A DNA stretch of 5,826 nt from Phycisphaerales bacterium (GTDB taxonomy: Bacteria; Planctomycetota; Phycisphaerae; Phycisphaerales; UBA1924). This document shows, in pieces, positions 1 to 5,341 of this stretch. The stretch is from assembly GCA_019747615.1 (NCBI GenBank), contig JAIEQQ010000479.1, positions 1-5,826 of the forward strand, read 5' to 3'. The notes below the pieces were generated by a model that saw nothing but the letters and a program-made list of their open reading frames with translations, was not told the DNA's origin and searched no databases. Position numbers and translations under genes: made by a program. Position 1 is the first letter of the stretch. Every line of letters starts with the position of its first letter.

Positions 1-1060
1 GTGTCTGGATTGCAAGATCGAGTTCATCGGGCCGACGCCGCACGCGATGGCGCGGCTGGGGGACAAAGTGGCGTGCAAGAACGCCGCGAAGGAGGCGGGC
101 GTGCCGATCTTCCCGGGTTCGCCCGGCGCGATTGAGGACCCTGACGAAGCGGTGAAGGTCGCGGAGAAGATCGGTTATCCGGTGATCATCAAGGCCAGCG
201 CCGGCGGCGGCGGGCGCGGCATGCGCGTGTGCCATAACGAGATGACGCTGCGGTCGAACCTGCAAGCGGCGAGTACGGAGGCGCAGGCGGCGTTTGGCAA
301 TGGCGCCGTGTTCATCGAGAAGTATCTCGAGCACGCCCAGCACATCGAGATCCAGATCATCGGCGATAAGCACGGCGAGGCGATTCACCTGTGGGAGCGG
401 AACTGCTCCGTGCAGCGCCGGCATCAGAAGTTGATCGAGGAAGCGCCGAGCCCGGGCGTGAGCCGCGAGAAGATCCAGCCGGTGTGCGAGGCGGCGGTGC
501 GGTTGATCAAGCAGGCGAAGTACCACGGCGCGGCGACGGTCGAGTTTTTGATGGACAACAAGCAGGACTTCTACATGCTGGAGGTCAACACGCGGGTGCA
601 GGTGGAGCACCCGGTGACGGAGGAGATCACGGGGATCGACATCGTCAAGACGATGATCCGCGTCGCGGCGGGTGAGAAGCTGCCTTACAAGCAATCAGAG
701 ATCAAGGTGCGCGGGCACGCGATTGAGTGCCGTATCAATGCGGAGGACCCGGCGCGGAACTTCATGCCGCAGCCGGGGCCGGTGACGAAGTGGGAGACGC
801 CGGGCGGGCCGGGCGTTCGCATGGATACGCATGTGGTGACCGGTTATGTGGTGCCCAAGTACTACGACAGCATGGTGGCCAAGTTGATCGTGCACGCGGA
901 TGACCGCACGCAGTGCATCGATCGCACGGCCCGGGCGCTGCGCGAGTACAACGTCGAGCCGATCAAGACGACGATCCCGCTGCACCTGCGATTGATGGAG
1001 AACACGGACTTCCGCAAGGGGGGCGTGGATATTCACTTCTTGGAGCGGTTGTTGAAGTAG
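1..1060 (+). CDS. accC: Biotin carboxylase (acetyl-/acyl-CoA carboxylase subunit), 5'-truncated
   Basis: This enzyme carboxylates biotin on its carrier protein using ATP and bicarbonate, the first half-reaction of acetyl-CoA carboxylase. The frame is open from base 2 to the left edge, so the ATG at 47 is internal: the residues before it (CLDCKIEFIGPTPHA) match the conserved FIGP segment of the family. About 352 codons are visible, and comparison with the roughly 450-aa E. coli enzyme suggests some 95 N-terminal residues are missing. Numbering from base 2, the ATP-grasp features appear in order: lysine 64 and the glycine-rich loop (SAGGGGRGM, 66-74), ERNCSVQRRHQK (132-143), the metal/bicarbonate segment LEVNTRVQVEHP (193-204), then GHAIECRINAEDP and the C-terminal YYDSM region. 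No catalytic residue looks altered. The fragment could instead belong to the carboxylase subunit of a propionyl- or methylcrotonyl-CoA carboxylase, but the protein stops where stand-alone AccC does, with no fused biotinyl domain. The carrier-protein gene accB is often just upstream, which cannot be checked here. Confidence 0.96.
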   Translation, partial: CLDCKIEFIGPTPHAMARLGDKVACKNAAKEAGVPIFPGSPGAIEDPDEAVKVAEKIGYPVIIKASAGGGGRGMRVCHNEMTLRSNLQAASTEAQAAFGNGAVFIEKYLEHAQHIEIQIIGDKHGEAIHLWERNCSVQRRHQKLIEEAPSPGVSREKIQPVCEAAVRLIKQAKYHGAATVEFLMDNKQDFYMLEVNTRVQVEHPVTEEITGIDIVKTMIRVAAGEKLPYKQSEIKVRGHAIECRINAEDPARNFMPQPGPVTKWETPGGPGVRMDTHVVTGYVVPKYYDSMVAKLIVHADDRTQCIDRTARALREYNVEPIKTTIPLHLRLMENTDFRKGGVDIHFLERLLK

Positions 1061-1064
1061 GGGA

Positions 1065-1104
1065 AGGCATCGAGGGACCGAGGCATCAAGGCATCGAGGG
1101 GCGG
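1065..1104. repeat. Degenerate 8-bp tandem repeat (AGGCATCG-like)
   Basis: Five consecutive 8-base units read AGGCATCG, AGGGACCG, AGGCATCA, AGGCATCG, AGGGGCGG. Units 1, 3 and 4 are identical or differ by one base, unit 2 differs by two, and unit 5 keeps only the AGG start and the last G. The array fills most of the 60-bp gap between the biotin carboxylase stop and the next gene, and ends just before that gene's ribosome binding site. The periodicity is directly visible. Function is unknown; it may be a slippage-prone spacer or a dispersed intergenic repeat family. Confidence 0.6.
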
Positions 1105-1120
1105 AGCTAAGGAGCGGGCT

Positions 1121-1411
1121 ATGGGTTGGGGACGAATGCTGCTGCTGGGTAACTTCGGCCAGCAGATGGACATCGAGGAGTCCAAGGACGATGTTGCGGC
1201 GCTCCGACGCGCGCTTGGGGACCAGCGGCAGATCGACTACAAGCTCCTGGCCAGCGACAAGGAGCAGGAGCGACAGATCGCGGCACTGCAGCTTGAGAAT
1301 GAAGCGCTGCAGATGTGCGTTGCGACGCTTGCGAAGCTCTTGCGAGACAAGGGCGTTGTGAGTGATTCGGAGATGGAGAAGATCGCGTCGCTCATCGACA
1401 TGGACTCGTGA
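1121..1411 (+). CDS. Small coiled-coil protein of unknown function (96 aa)
   Basis: I do not recognise a named family. The ATG is preceded by a good Shine-Dalgarno sequence, AAGGAG at 1109-1114, six bases upstream, which supports this start and expression of the gene. The protein opens with a short hydrophobic stretch (MGWGRMLLLGNFGQQMDI), too short for a typical membrane span. An acidic/charged, Leu/Ile/Ala-rich segment follows at about residues 18-75, including ERQIAALQLENEALQ, which looks like an amphipathic coiled coil. The tail (LLRDKGVVSDSEMEKIASLID) resembles the 'KGVI(T/S)xxE' helical ends seen in many small bacterial coiled-coil proteins. There is one cysteine (residue 66, in LQMCVATL). 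It lies 60 bp after the biotin carboxylase on the same strand, so it may be co-transcribed, but nothing links it functionally to that enzyme. It converges on the next gene. Oligomerisation through the coiled coil is an inference. Confidence 0.72.
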   Translation: MGWGRMLLLGNFGQQMDIEESKDDVAALRRALGDQRQIDYKLLASDKEQERQIAALQLENEALQMCVATLAKLLRDKGVVSDSEMEKIASLIDMDS

Positions 1412-1450
1412 GCGGGGTTGGGTTCGGGCGTCGGATTAATCTGCACCGAG

Positions 1451-1490
1451 CATCGCCGCCACCTTCTCGCTCCCCCACCACCTTCCGTCC
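1451..1490 (+). other. C-rich, G-poor tract between convergent genes (possible Rho-dependent termination region)
   Basis: The 85 bp between the two convergent stop codons contains no convincing hairpin. It does hold a 40-base stretch with 24 C and only 4 G on the + strand. RNA of this kind, unstructured and C-rich, is the sort of substrate Rho loads onto, so it could end transcription of the upstream + strand gene. This is composition only; no motif proves it. Confidence 0.22.
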
Positions 1491-1496
1491 GGCCCA

Positions 1497-2147
1497 TCAT
1501 CTTTCGGTCGAGCGCTCGCGCTGGGCGTGGGCCGCGACTTTGGCGCGGTTGCCGCAGCCTTCCATGCTGCACCAGCGGCGGGTGCCGCCTTTGGAGGTGT
1601 CGTGGAACCAGAGGATGCAGGCGTCATTTGCGCAGGGGCGGACGCGACTTGGATTGGCGGTGGCGAAGAGCTCGGCCGCGCTTCGGGCGATGAGTGCGAG
1701 AAGTTGGGCTGGGGTGATCGCGACGATCTCGCGGCGAAGGGTGAGTCGGCCGCCGATGATTGCGAATGTGTCGCGTGATTCATCGCCGGCGAGGGCCGCG
1801 TTGAGCGGGGCGAGGCTTTGAGGCGTGAGTGTGCCGCGCTCGGCGAAGATCTCCAGGGCTCGGCGGAGTGCGGCGCGGAGGTCTCGAAGTCGCTGAAGCT
1901 CGCTCTGGTGGCGCGACGCGGGGACGCGGCGGGCGAGATCGGTGGCCTGCGATTTGGTGATCAGCCCGCTTTCGTGCGCCCATCGGGCGACGTCTTCCCA
2001 GTGTGTCAGGAGATCAATGCGCTGGCCGTGATCGACGATCTCGGTGTCAACGAAGTCGATCGCGGGCGTGCCGCCGACGTGGAGGAAGGGTGTTGCGGTC
2101 GGGGGTTGCTTGGCGTTCGGCGTGCTGTCTTGCATGGGTTGGTCCAC
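1497..2147 (-). CDS. ABATE/CGNR zinc-finger protein, putative transcription regulator
   Basis: The protein has the two-part structure of the family annotated as putative stress-induced transcription regulators. The N-terminal ABATE domain contains the GGTPAIDFVDT segment (residues 25-35), matching the usual GGxLALDFVNT motif. The C-terminal CGNR zinc finger spans about residues 168-208. The likely zinc ligands are C172, C177, C193 and C198 (C-x4-C-x15-C-x4-C), followed by the family signature CGNRAKV from C198. Intact DTS and RRWCSM motifs sit between the cysteine pairs. Length (212-216 aa) is normal for the family. The start is uncertain: GTG at 2147 gives 216 aa, and the in-frame ATG at 2135 gives 212 aa; neither has a strong Shine-Dalgarno sequence. 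The gene diverges from an exported hydrolase, with a palindrome between them, so it may control itself and that enzyme. DNA binding by the CGNR domain is a family-level expectation rather than something shown here. Confidence 0.9.
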   Translation of the reverse strand: MDQPMQDSTPNAKQPPTATPFLHVGGTPAIDFVDTEIVDHGQRIDLLTHWEDVARWAHESGLITKSQATDLARRVPASRHQSELQRLRDLRAALRRALEIFAERGTLTPQSLAPLNAALAGDESRDTFAIIGGRLTLRREIVAITPAQLLALIARSAAELFATANPSRVRPCANDACILWFHDTSKGGTRRWCSMEGCGNRAKVAAHAQRERSTER

Positions 2148-2195
2148 GTGCTTTGGATGCGGCGGCAGAAATTGTGTGTCACAGTGTAACCAACG

Positions 2196-2225
2196 CTAAC
2201 CGTCATTCACCTGAATGATGGTTAG
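2196..2225. promoter_or_regulatory. 30-bp near-perfect palindrome, candidate operator
   Basis: The left arm CTAACCGTCATTCA (2196-2209) and right arm TGAATGATGGTTAG (2212-2225) are inverted repeats of 14 bases with one mismatch (2202 against 2219) and a 2-base centre. A further TAACC at 2187-2191 lies exactly 10 bp, about one helical turn, before the TAACC inside the left arm (2197-2201), giving a third half-site. The element sits between the divergent CGNR regulator and hydrolase genes, about 50 bp from one start and 95 bp from the other. The lack of a following T-run and its position upstream of both genes favour a protein-binding site over a terminator. The CGNR protein is the obvious candidate to bind it; that is inference. 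Confidence 0.6.
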
Positions 2226-2319
2226 TCTACGCGGCTCGCTTCCCGTCGGTTCGGGACAGGCGAAACTCAAACGCGAGGCGGACCCCGGCTGGCAAGGCCG
2301 GTGAACAAAGGAACATCTC

Positions 2320-3351
2320 ATGGCACACCGTACGACCTTCACGCTTCTTGGAACGCTCGCCCTGGCGGTCGCGGCGGGTACTTTGCTCGCCCAGGGCGGC
2401 CCGAGCGCAACGCCCGCGGCCCCTGCGAAGCCCGCTGTGGCAAGCACCGCAAACCCGAGCCAGGTCCAGTACAAGACTGTCAAGGTTCGCGGGCTGGACG
2501 TCTTTTATCGCGAGGCGGGGCCGAAGGACGCGCCGGTCGTGCTGCTGCTGCACGGCTTCCCCAGCAGCTCGCACATGTTCCGCGACCTGATCCCCAAGCT
2601 GGCCGACAAGTACCGTGTCATCGCGCCGGATTACCCGGGCTATGGCAACAGCTCGATGCCCTTGGCATCGGAGTTCGAATACACGTTCGACAACCTTGCC
2701 GGCGTCGTCGACGAGTTCACGCAGGCGGTCGGCGTCACGAAGTTCACGATGTACGTTCAGGACTACGGCGCGCCGATCGGCTATCGCCTGGCGACCAAGA
2801 ACCCCGAGCGGATCAGCGGCATGATCGTGCAGAACGGCAACGCGTATGTCGAAGGGTTGCCCGACGGATTCTGGGCGCCACTCAAGGAGTACTGGAAGAA
2901 CCCGACCCCGGAGCTGCGCACCAAGCTCGAGGGGTTCCTCGGGCTGGAGACGACGAAGTGGCAATACCTGCACGGCGCACGCGACCCGCAGAACATCAGC
3001 CCCGACGCGTGGATCGTCGATCAGGCCGGGCTTGATCGACCGGGTAACAAGGAGATCCAGCTTGCGCTGTTCAAGGATTACGGCTCGAACCCGCCGCTGT
3101 ACCCGGCGTGGCAGAAGTATTTCCGTGATCATCAGCCGCCGACGCTGATCGTGTGGGGGAAGAACGATCAGATCTTTCCCGCGGCGGGGGCTGAGCCTTA
3201 CAAGCGTGATCTGAAGAACATCGACTTCAATCTGCTCGATACCGGCCACTTTGCGCTCGAAGAGGAGGGCGCATTGATCGCGACGAAGATCCGCGCGTTC
3301 CTCGGGCGCGTCGTTGATACGAAGGCGACTGCGGGCTCGAAGGGCGAGTGA
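2320..3351 (+). CDS. Exported alpha/beta hydrolase, epoxide hydrolase/dehalogenase-like (343 aa)
   Basis: This is an alpha/beta-fold hydrolase that probably opens epoxides or cleaves carbon-halogen bonds through an aspartyl-ester intermediate. The ATG has AAAGGAA at 2307-2313 as ribosome binding site. Residues 1-25 form a signal peptide (basic start, hydrophobic core, ending near LLAQ), followed by an Ala/Pro-rich linker to about residue 47, so the enzyme should be exported. The catalytic domain shows the oxyanion-hole motif HGFP (78-81), DYPGYG (104-109), the nucleophile D148 in VQDYGAP, the acid D283 in WGKNDQ after strand 7, and H310 in [10 protein letters not shown]. The full triad is present. 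HGFP is typical of epoxide hydrolases and fluoroacetate dehalogenases; the Trp that follows the nucleophile in classical haloalkane dehalogenases is Tyr149 here. A cap domain would lie around residues 175-265. The substrate cannot be told from sequence. The gene diverges from the CGNR regulator and is followed by a strong terminator, so it is probably monocistronic. Confidence 0.92.
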   Translation: MAHRTTFTLLGTLALAVAAGTLLAQGGPSATPAAPAKPAVASTANPSQVQYKTVKVRGLDVFYREAGPKDAPVVLLLHGFPSSSHMFRDLIPKLADKYRVIAPDYPGYGNSSMPLASEFEYTFDNLAGVVDEFTQAVGVTKFTMYVQDYGAPIGYRLATKNPERISGMIVQNGNAYVEGLPDGFWAPLKEYWKNPTPELRTKLEGFLGLETTKWQYLHGARDPQNISPDAWIVDQAGLDRPGNKEIQLALFKDYGSNPPLYPAWQKYFRDHQPPTLIVWGKNDQIFPAAGAEPYKRDLKNIDFNLLDTGHFALEEEGALIATKIRAFLGRVVDTKATAGSKGE

Positions 3352-3384
3352 GTCGCGGAACGTGTCATCTGCGACGCCTGGTGA

Positions 3385-3417
3385 AGCCGCCACGCCCCTG
3401 TCTAGGGCGTGGCGGCT
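3385..3417 (+). terminator. Intrinsic terminator hairpin after the hydrolase
   Basis: A perfect 13-bp GC-rich stem is formed by AGCCGCCACGCCC (3385-3397) and GGGCGTGGCGGCT (3405-3417), with a 7-base loop. It starts 33 bp after the hydrolase stop codon. Only a weak T-run follows (GCTTTCG), so termination may be less efficient than in a textbook case. It separates the hydrolase from the next gene. Confidence 0.78.
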
Positions 3418-3528
3418 GCTTTCGTGGAGCTTGGCTGGGTGGGCGTTGAACGCGATGACTGCGGCGTTACGACGGGTGAGCGTGCGAGCGAAAGCTGTAT
3501 TCATTTTCCTCGCCATTGCGGCCGCTTG

Positions 3529-3537
3529 TGGTAGAGT
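3529..3537 (+). promoter_or_regulatory. Possible extended -10 promoter element
   Basis: TGG followed by TAGAGT (3532-3537) fits an extended -10 (TGn plus a hexamer with four of six matches to TATAAT). No good -35 hexamer stands at 16-18 bp. A start near 3544 would give a leader of about 45 bases containing a small hairpin (3549-3565) and the ribosome binding site of the 553-aa secreted protein. The call rests on weak motif similarity and position after a terminator. Confidence 0.3.
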
Positions 3538-3548
3538 TCATTGCCCAA

Positions 3549-3565
3549 ACCCGGTCCCGCCGGGT
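3549..3565 (+). other. Short hairpin in the leader of the secreted-protein gene
   Basis: ACCCGG (3549-3554) and CCGGGT (3560-3565) pair perfectly around a 5-base loop. If transcription starts near 3544, this stem would sit almost at the mRNA's 5' end, where such structures can slow decay. It leaves the ribosome binding site at 3578 free. With only six base pairs, it may be chance in GC-rich DNA. Confidence 0.3.
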
Positions 3566-3577
3566 GGTCATTTGTTT

Positions 3578-3582
3578 GGAGA
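3578..3582 (+). promoter_or_regulatory. Ribosome binding site fixing the start of the secreted protein
   Basis: GGAGA lies seven bases before the ATG at 3590. The same frame stays open far upstream (to 3314, with an in-frame ATG at 3455), so this site, together with the signal peptide that begins at 3590, decides the start. Confidence 0.7.
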
Positions 3583-3589
3583 ACGTCTG

Positions 3590-5251
3590 ATGTTCAAGCT
3601 CTTGAATAGTCGCTTCGTAGGTTTGGCTTTGGTTGCGTTGATGGCGGTCGCGGCGTATCCGTCGCACGCCCTGGCGCAAGTTGGTCTGGCGTCGCAGTCG
3701 CGCAACGCGACGATCTTCAGCCCGAGCGGGACGTTGACGCAGTCGGCGGCGACGTTTGGGGTGTGGAATCAGGATGTGTCGTTCGGGTTTCCGGGTGACA
3801 ACTCGGTGAGCGTGCAGTCGGATGTCTCCGAGACGAGCATCCGCCTGAACGGCAACTCGACGGTGTGGCTGCCGGGGAACCCGACGTCGGCGTCGCCGGT
3901 GGTTGTGAATGCGAACATCGCGTTCAGCCTGTTCAGTCAGGCGAGCATCAATCTCACGGTCGGCGATGGGCTGGGCGTCTTTGGTTCGGTCAGTTTCACA
4001 CTCACTGGTCCGAGCGGCGTCGTCGCCAGCGGGCGAACGGTGAACATTGCTAGCGGCTCGCTGGCCCCCGGCGCTTACACGCTGACGTACAACTTCACGC
4101 ACAACTACAACGGCTTTGCTTCGGCGGGACCGTTTGGGTTCACGCTGAACTTCACGGGGTTTCAGCCGGGGCCGAGCGCGATCACGTATCAAGGCAAGAT
4201 TGAGGGTGCCGGTGGAGCGCCGGTGAACGAGCCCTATGACATTGGGTTTACGGTGTATGCGGAGCCGACGGGTGGGGCGCCGCTGCTGTTTGGCTTGGAG
4301 AAGACGAACGTGCCGGTGAGCAACGGCGTGTTCACGACGAGCTTTGATTTCGGCGATGTGTTGTGGGAGACGTCTCAGAATCGCTGGCTGGAGGTTGCGG
4401 TGCGTCCGTCCAACGGCACCGGCGGGAGTACGGTGCTCTCGCCGAGGCAGCGGATCGGGGCGACGCCGCGGGCGATTTATGCGAACAAGGCGGGCTCGGC
4501 GCAGACGGCGGCGAGCGCGAGCGGAATCGATCTGTTGAGCCGCGGGTTGGTTCGAGGCGGCGCGGGCGCGAGCGGGGACAGCCCTGGGCTGATCTTCGCG
4601 TCGCCGGTGAACAGCCCGAACTTCCGGGCGTTCGTCGGCATGGCGGACGACAACAACGTCGGCTTCTTCGGCTACGCCGGGGGCGGCTGGTCGCTCACGA
4701 CGCGGACGGATACCGGGCGCGTGGGCATCGGCACGCTCAACCCCCAGACCCAGCTTGAGGTCGCCGGGACGGTGCGAGCGACCGGTTTCCAATATGGGTC
4801 TTTGCAATCGCGCAGCGTGATGCTTGGCTACACGGACTTTCGCTGCACTGGGGCTGAGAACGCCGTGGTGAACAACATCAGCTTCGGCATCGCGGGGCCG
4901 AACCCCAGCAACGCCTCGCTGATCGCGACGGTGCCGCTGCCGATCGGCGCGCGACTTGAGTCGATCACGATCCACTATCGCGACAGCGACCCGACCGGGA
5001 ATCTCCGCGCGGCTCTGCTCCGCTACAACCTCAGCGTTCCGAACATGAGCCAGGTCGCGGGGGACATCAACCTGACCGACAGTTCGCCGCTGCCGACCTC
5101 TCGCACCGTGACGCTTCCGGGGAACACCGTTGTCGATACGAACAGTGTTTTCATCGTGCAGATCTTCCCCGTCGATGGGCTCTGGGGGCCGACGGACTCC
5201 AAGACGGTGCAGGCGGTGCGGGTGAACTACACGGTCGGTGCGCCGGATTGA
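3590..5251 (+). CDS. Secreted beta-rich multi-domain protein with tail-fibre-like motif (553 aa)
   Basis: I cannot name this protein, but its parts are clear. Residues 1-29 are a signal peptide (positively charged start, hydrophobic core, A-L-A before Q30). Residues 30 to about 195 form a Ser/Thr/Asn/Gly-rich, beta-strand-type region with no recognised motif. From residue 198 (ITYQGKIEG) to about 298 (VLSPRQRIGATPRAIYA) comes a module that I recall from many secreted planctomycete and other environmental bacterial proteins. It is followed by an Ala-rich linker, then VGIGTLNPQTQLEVAGTVRATGF (starting at 378). That last motif resembles the 'VGIGTxxPxxxLdVaGtvra' repeat found ahead of chaperone domains in phage tail fibres and in bacterial surface proteins. 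The last 150 residues are again beta-rich, without a catalytic motif, transmembrane helix or sorting tail. A role in trimeric or fibrous surface structure is a guess from the motif. The gene has its own leader after a terminator and ends just before a second hairpin, so it is probably a single-gene unit. Confidence 0.85.
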   Translation: MFKLLNSRFVGLALVALMAVAAYPSHALAQVGLASQSRNATIFSPSGTLTQSAATFGVWNQDVSFGFPGDNSVSVQSDVSETSIRLNGNSTVWLPGNPTSASPVVVNANIAFSLFSQASINLTVGDGLGVFGSVSFTLTGPSGVVASGRTVNIASGSLAPGAYTLTYNFTHNYNGFASAGPFGFTLNFTGFQPGPSAITYQGKIEGAGGAPVNEPYDIGFTVYAEPTGGAPLLFGLEKTNVPVSNGVFTTSFDFGDVLWETSQNRWLEVAVRPSNGTGGSTVLSPRQRIGATPRAIYANKAGSAQTAASASGIDLLSRGLVRGGAGASGDSPGLIFASPVNSPNFRAFVGMADDNNVGFFGYAGGGWSLTTRTDTGRVGIGTLNPQTQLEVAGTVRATGFQYGSLQSRSVMLGYTDFRCTGAENAVVNNISFGIAGPNPSNASLIATVPLPIGARLESITIHYRDSDPTGNLRAALLRYNLSVPNMSQVAGDINLTDSSPLPTSRTVTLPGNTVVDTNSVFIVQIFPVDGLWGPTDSKTVQAVRVNYTVGAPD

Positions 5252-5255
5252 GTGA

Positions 5256-5286
5256 AACGCCACGCGTGCGGGGCACGCGCGGCGTT
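5256..5286. terminator. Hairpin between convergent genes, possibly bidirectional
   Basis: AACGCC (5256-5261) pairs with GGCGTT (5281-5286), and CGCGTGC (5263-5269) pairs with GCACGCG (5273-5279). One A/C mismatch separates the two stems, and the loop is GGG. It begins four bases after the stop of the secreted protein and about 55 bp after the serpin stop on the other strand. On the minus strand the stem is followed by TTTC, on the + strand by GGATTC, so both T-runs are poor. Its place between two convergent stops supports a shared terminator. Confidence 0.6.
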
Positions 5287-5341
5287 GGATTCGCGGGGGC
5301 TGGGCGGACGATCCGAGGGATCAGCGCGGCGACCGATTGTC

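Noticed and set aside
391..675. Overlapping + strand frame inside the biotin carboxylase gene
   Set aside because: It is a Gly/Arg/Ala-rich shadow of a highly conserved coding region in another frame.
2196..2225. Palindrome read as a terminator
   Set aside because: It stands upstream of both divergent genes, has a 2-base centre unsuited to an RNA loop, and is not followed by a T-run in either direction.
2761..2790. Naming the hydrolase a haloalkane dehalogenase
   Set aside because: The residue after the nucleophile is Tyr rather than the halide-binding Trp, and the oxyanion motif is HGFP rather than the HGNP or HGEP of that group, so only a superfamily-level call is supported.
2227..3516. 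Open 429-codon frame on the minus strand opposite the hydrolase
   Set aside because: Its translation is Arg/Leu/Val-rich without any family motif, and it lies antisense to a gene with a complete catalytic triad and a signal peptide. Such frames are common by-products of high-GC codon use.
3314..3589. Upstream starts for the secreted protein, including ATG at 3455, which would add a second hydrophobic N-terminal segment ending in AAAC
   Set aside because: The 3314 start overlaps the hydrolase and runs through a terminator hairpin. The 3455 ATG lacks a Shine-Dalgarno sequence, and its hydrophobic stretch is a poor lipobox match. The start at 3590 has GGAGA at the right spacing and a full signal peptide of its own.
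3467..5263. Open 598-codon frame on the minus strand opposite the secreted protein
   Set aside because: The translation is dominated by Arg with no domain, no convincing start site and no signal. The + strand reading has a ribosome binding site, signal peptide and recognisable modules.
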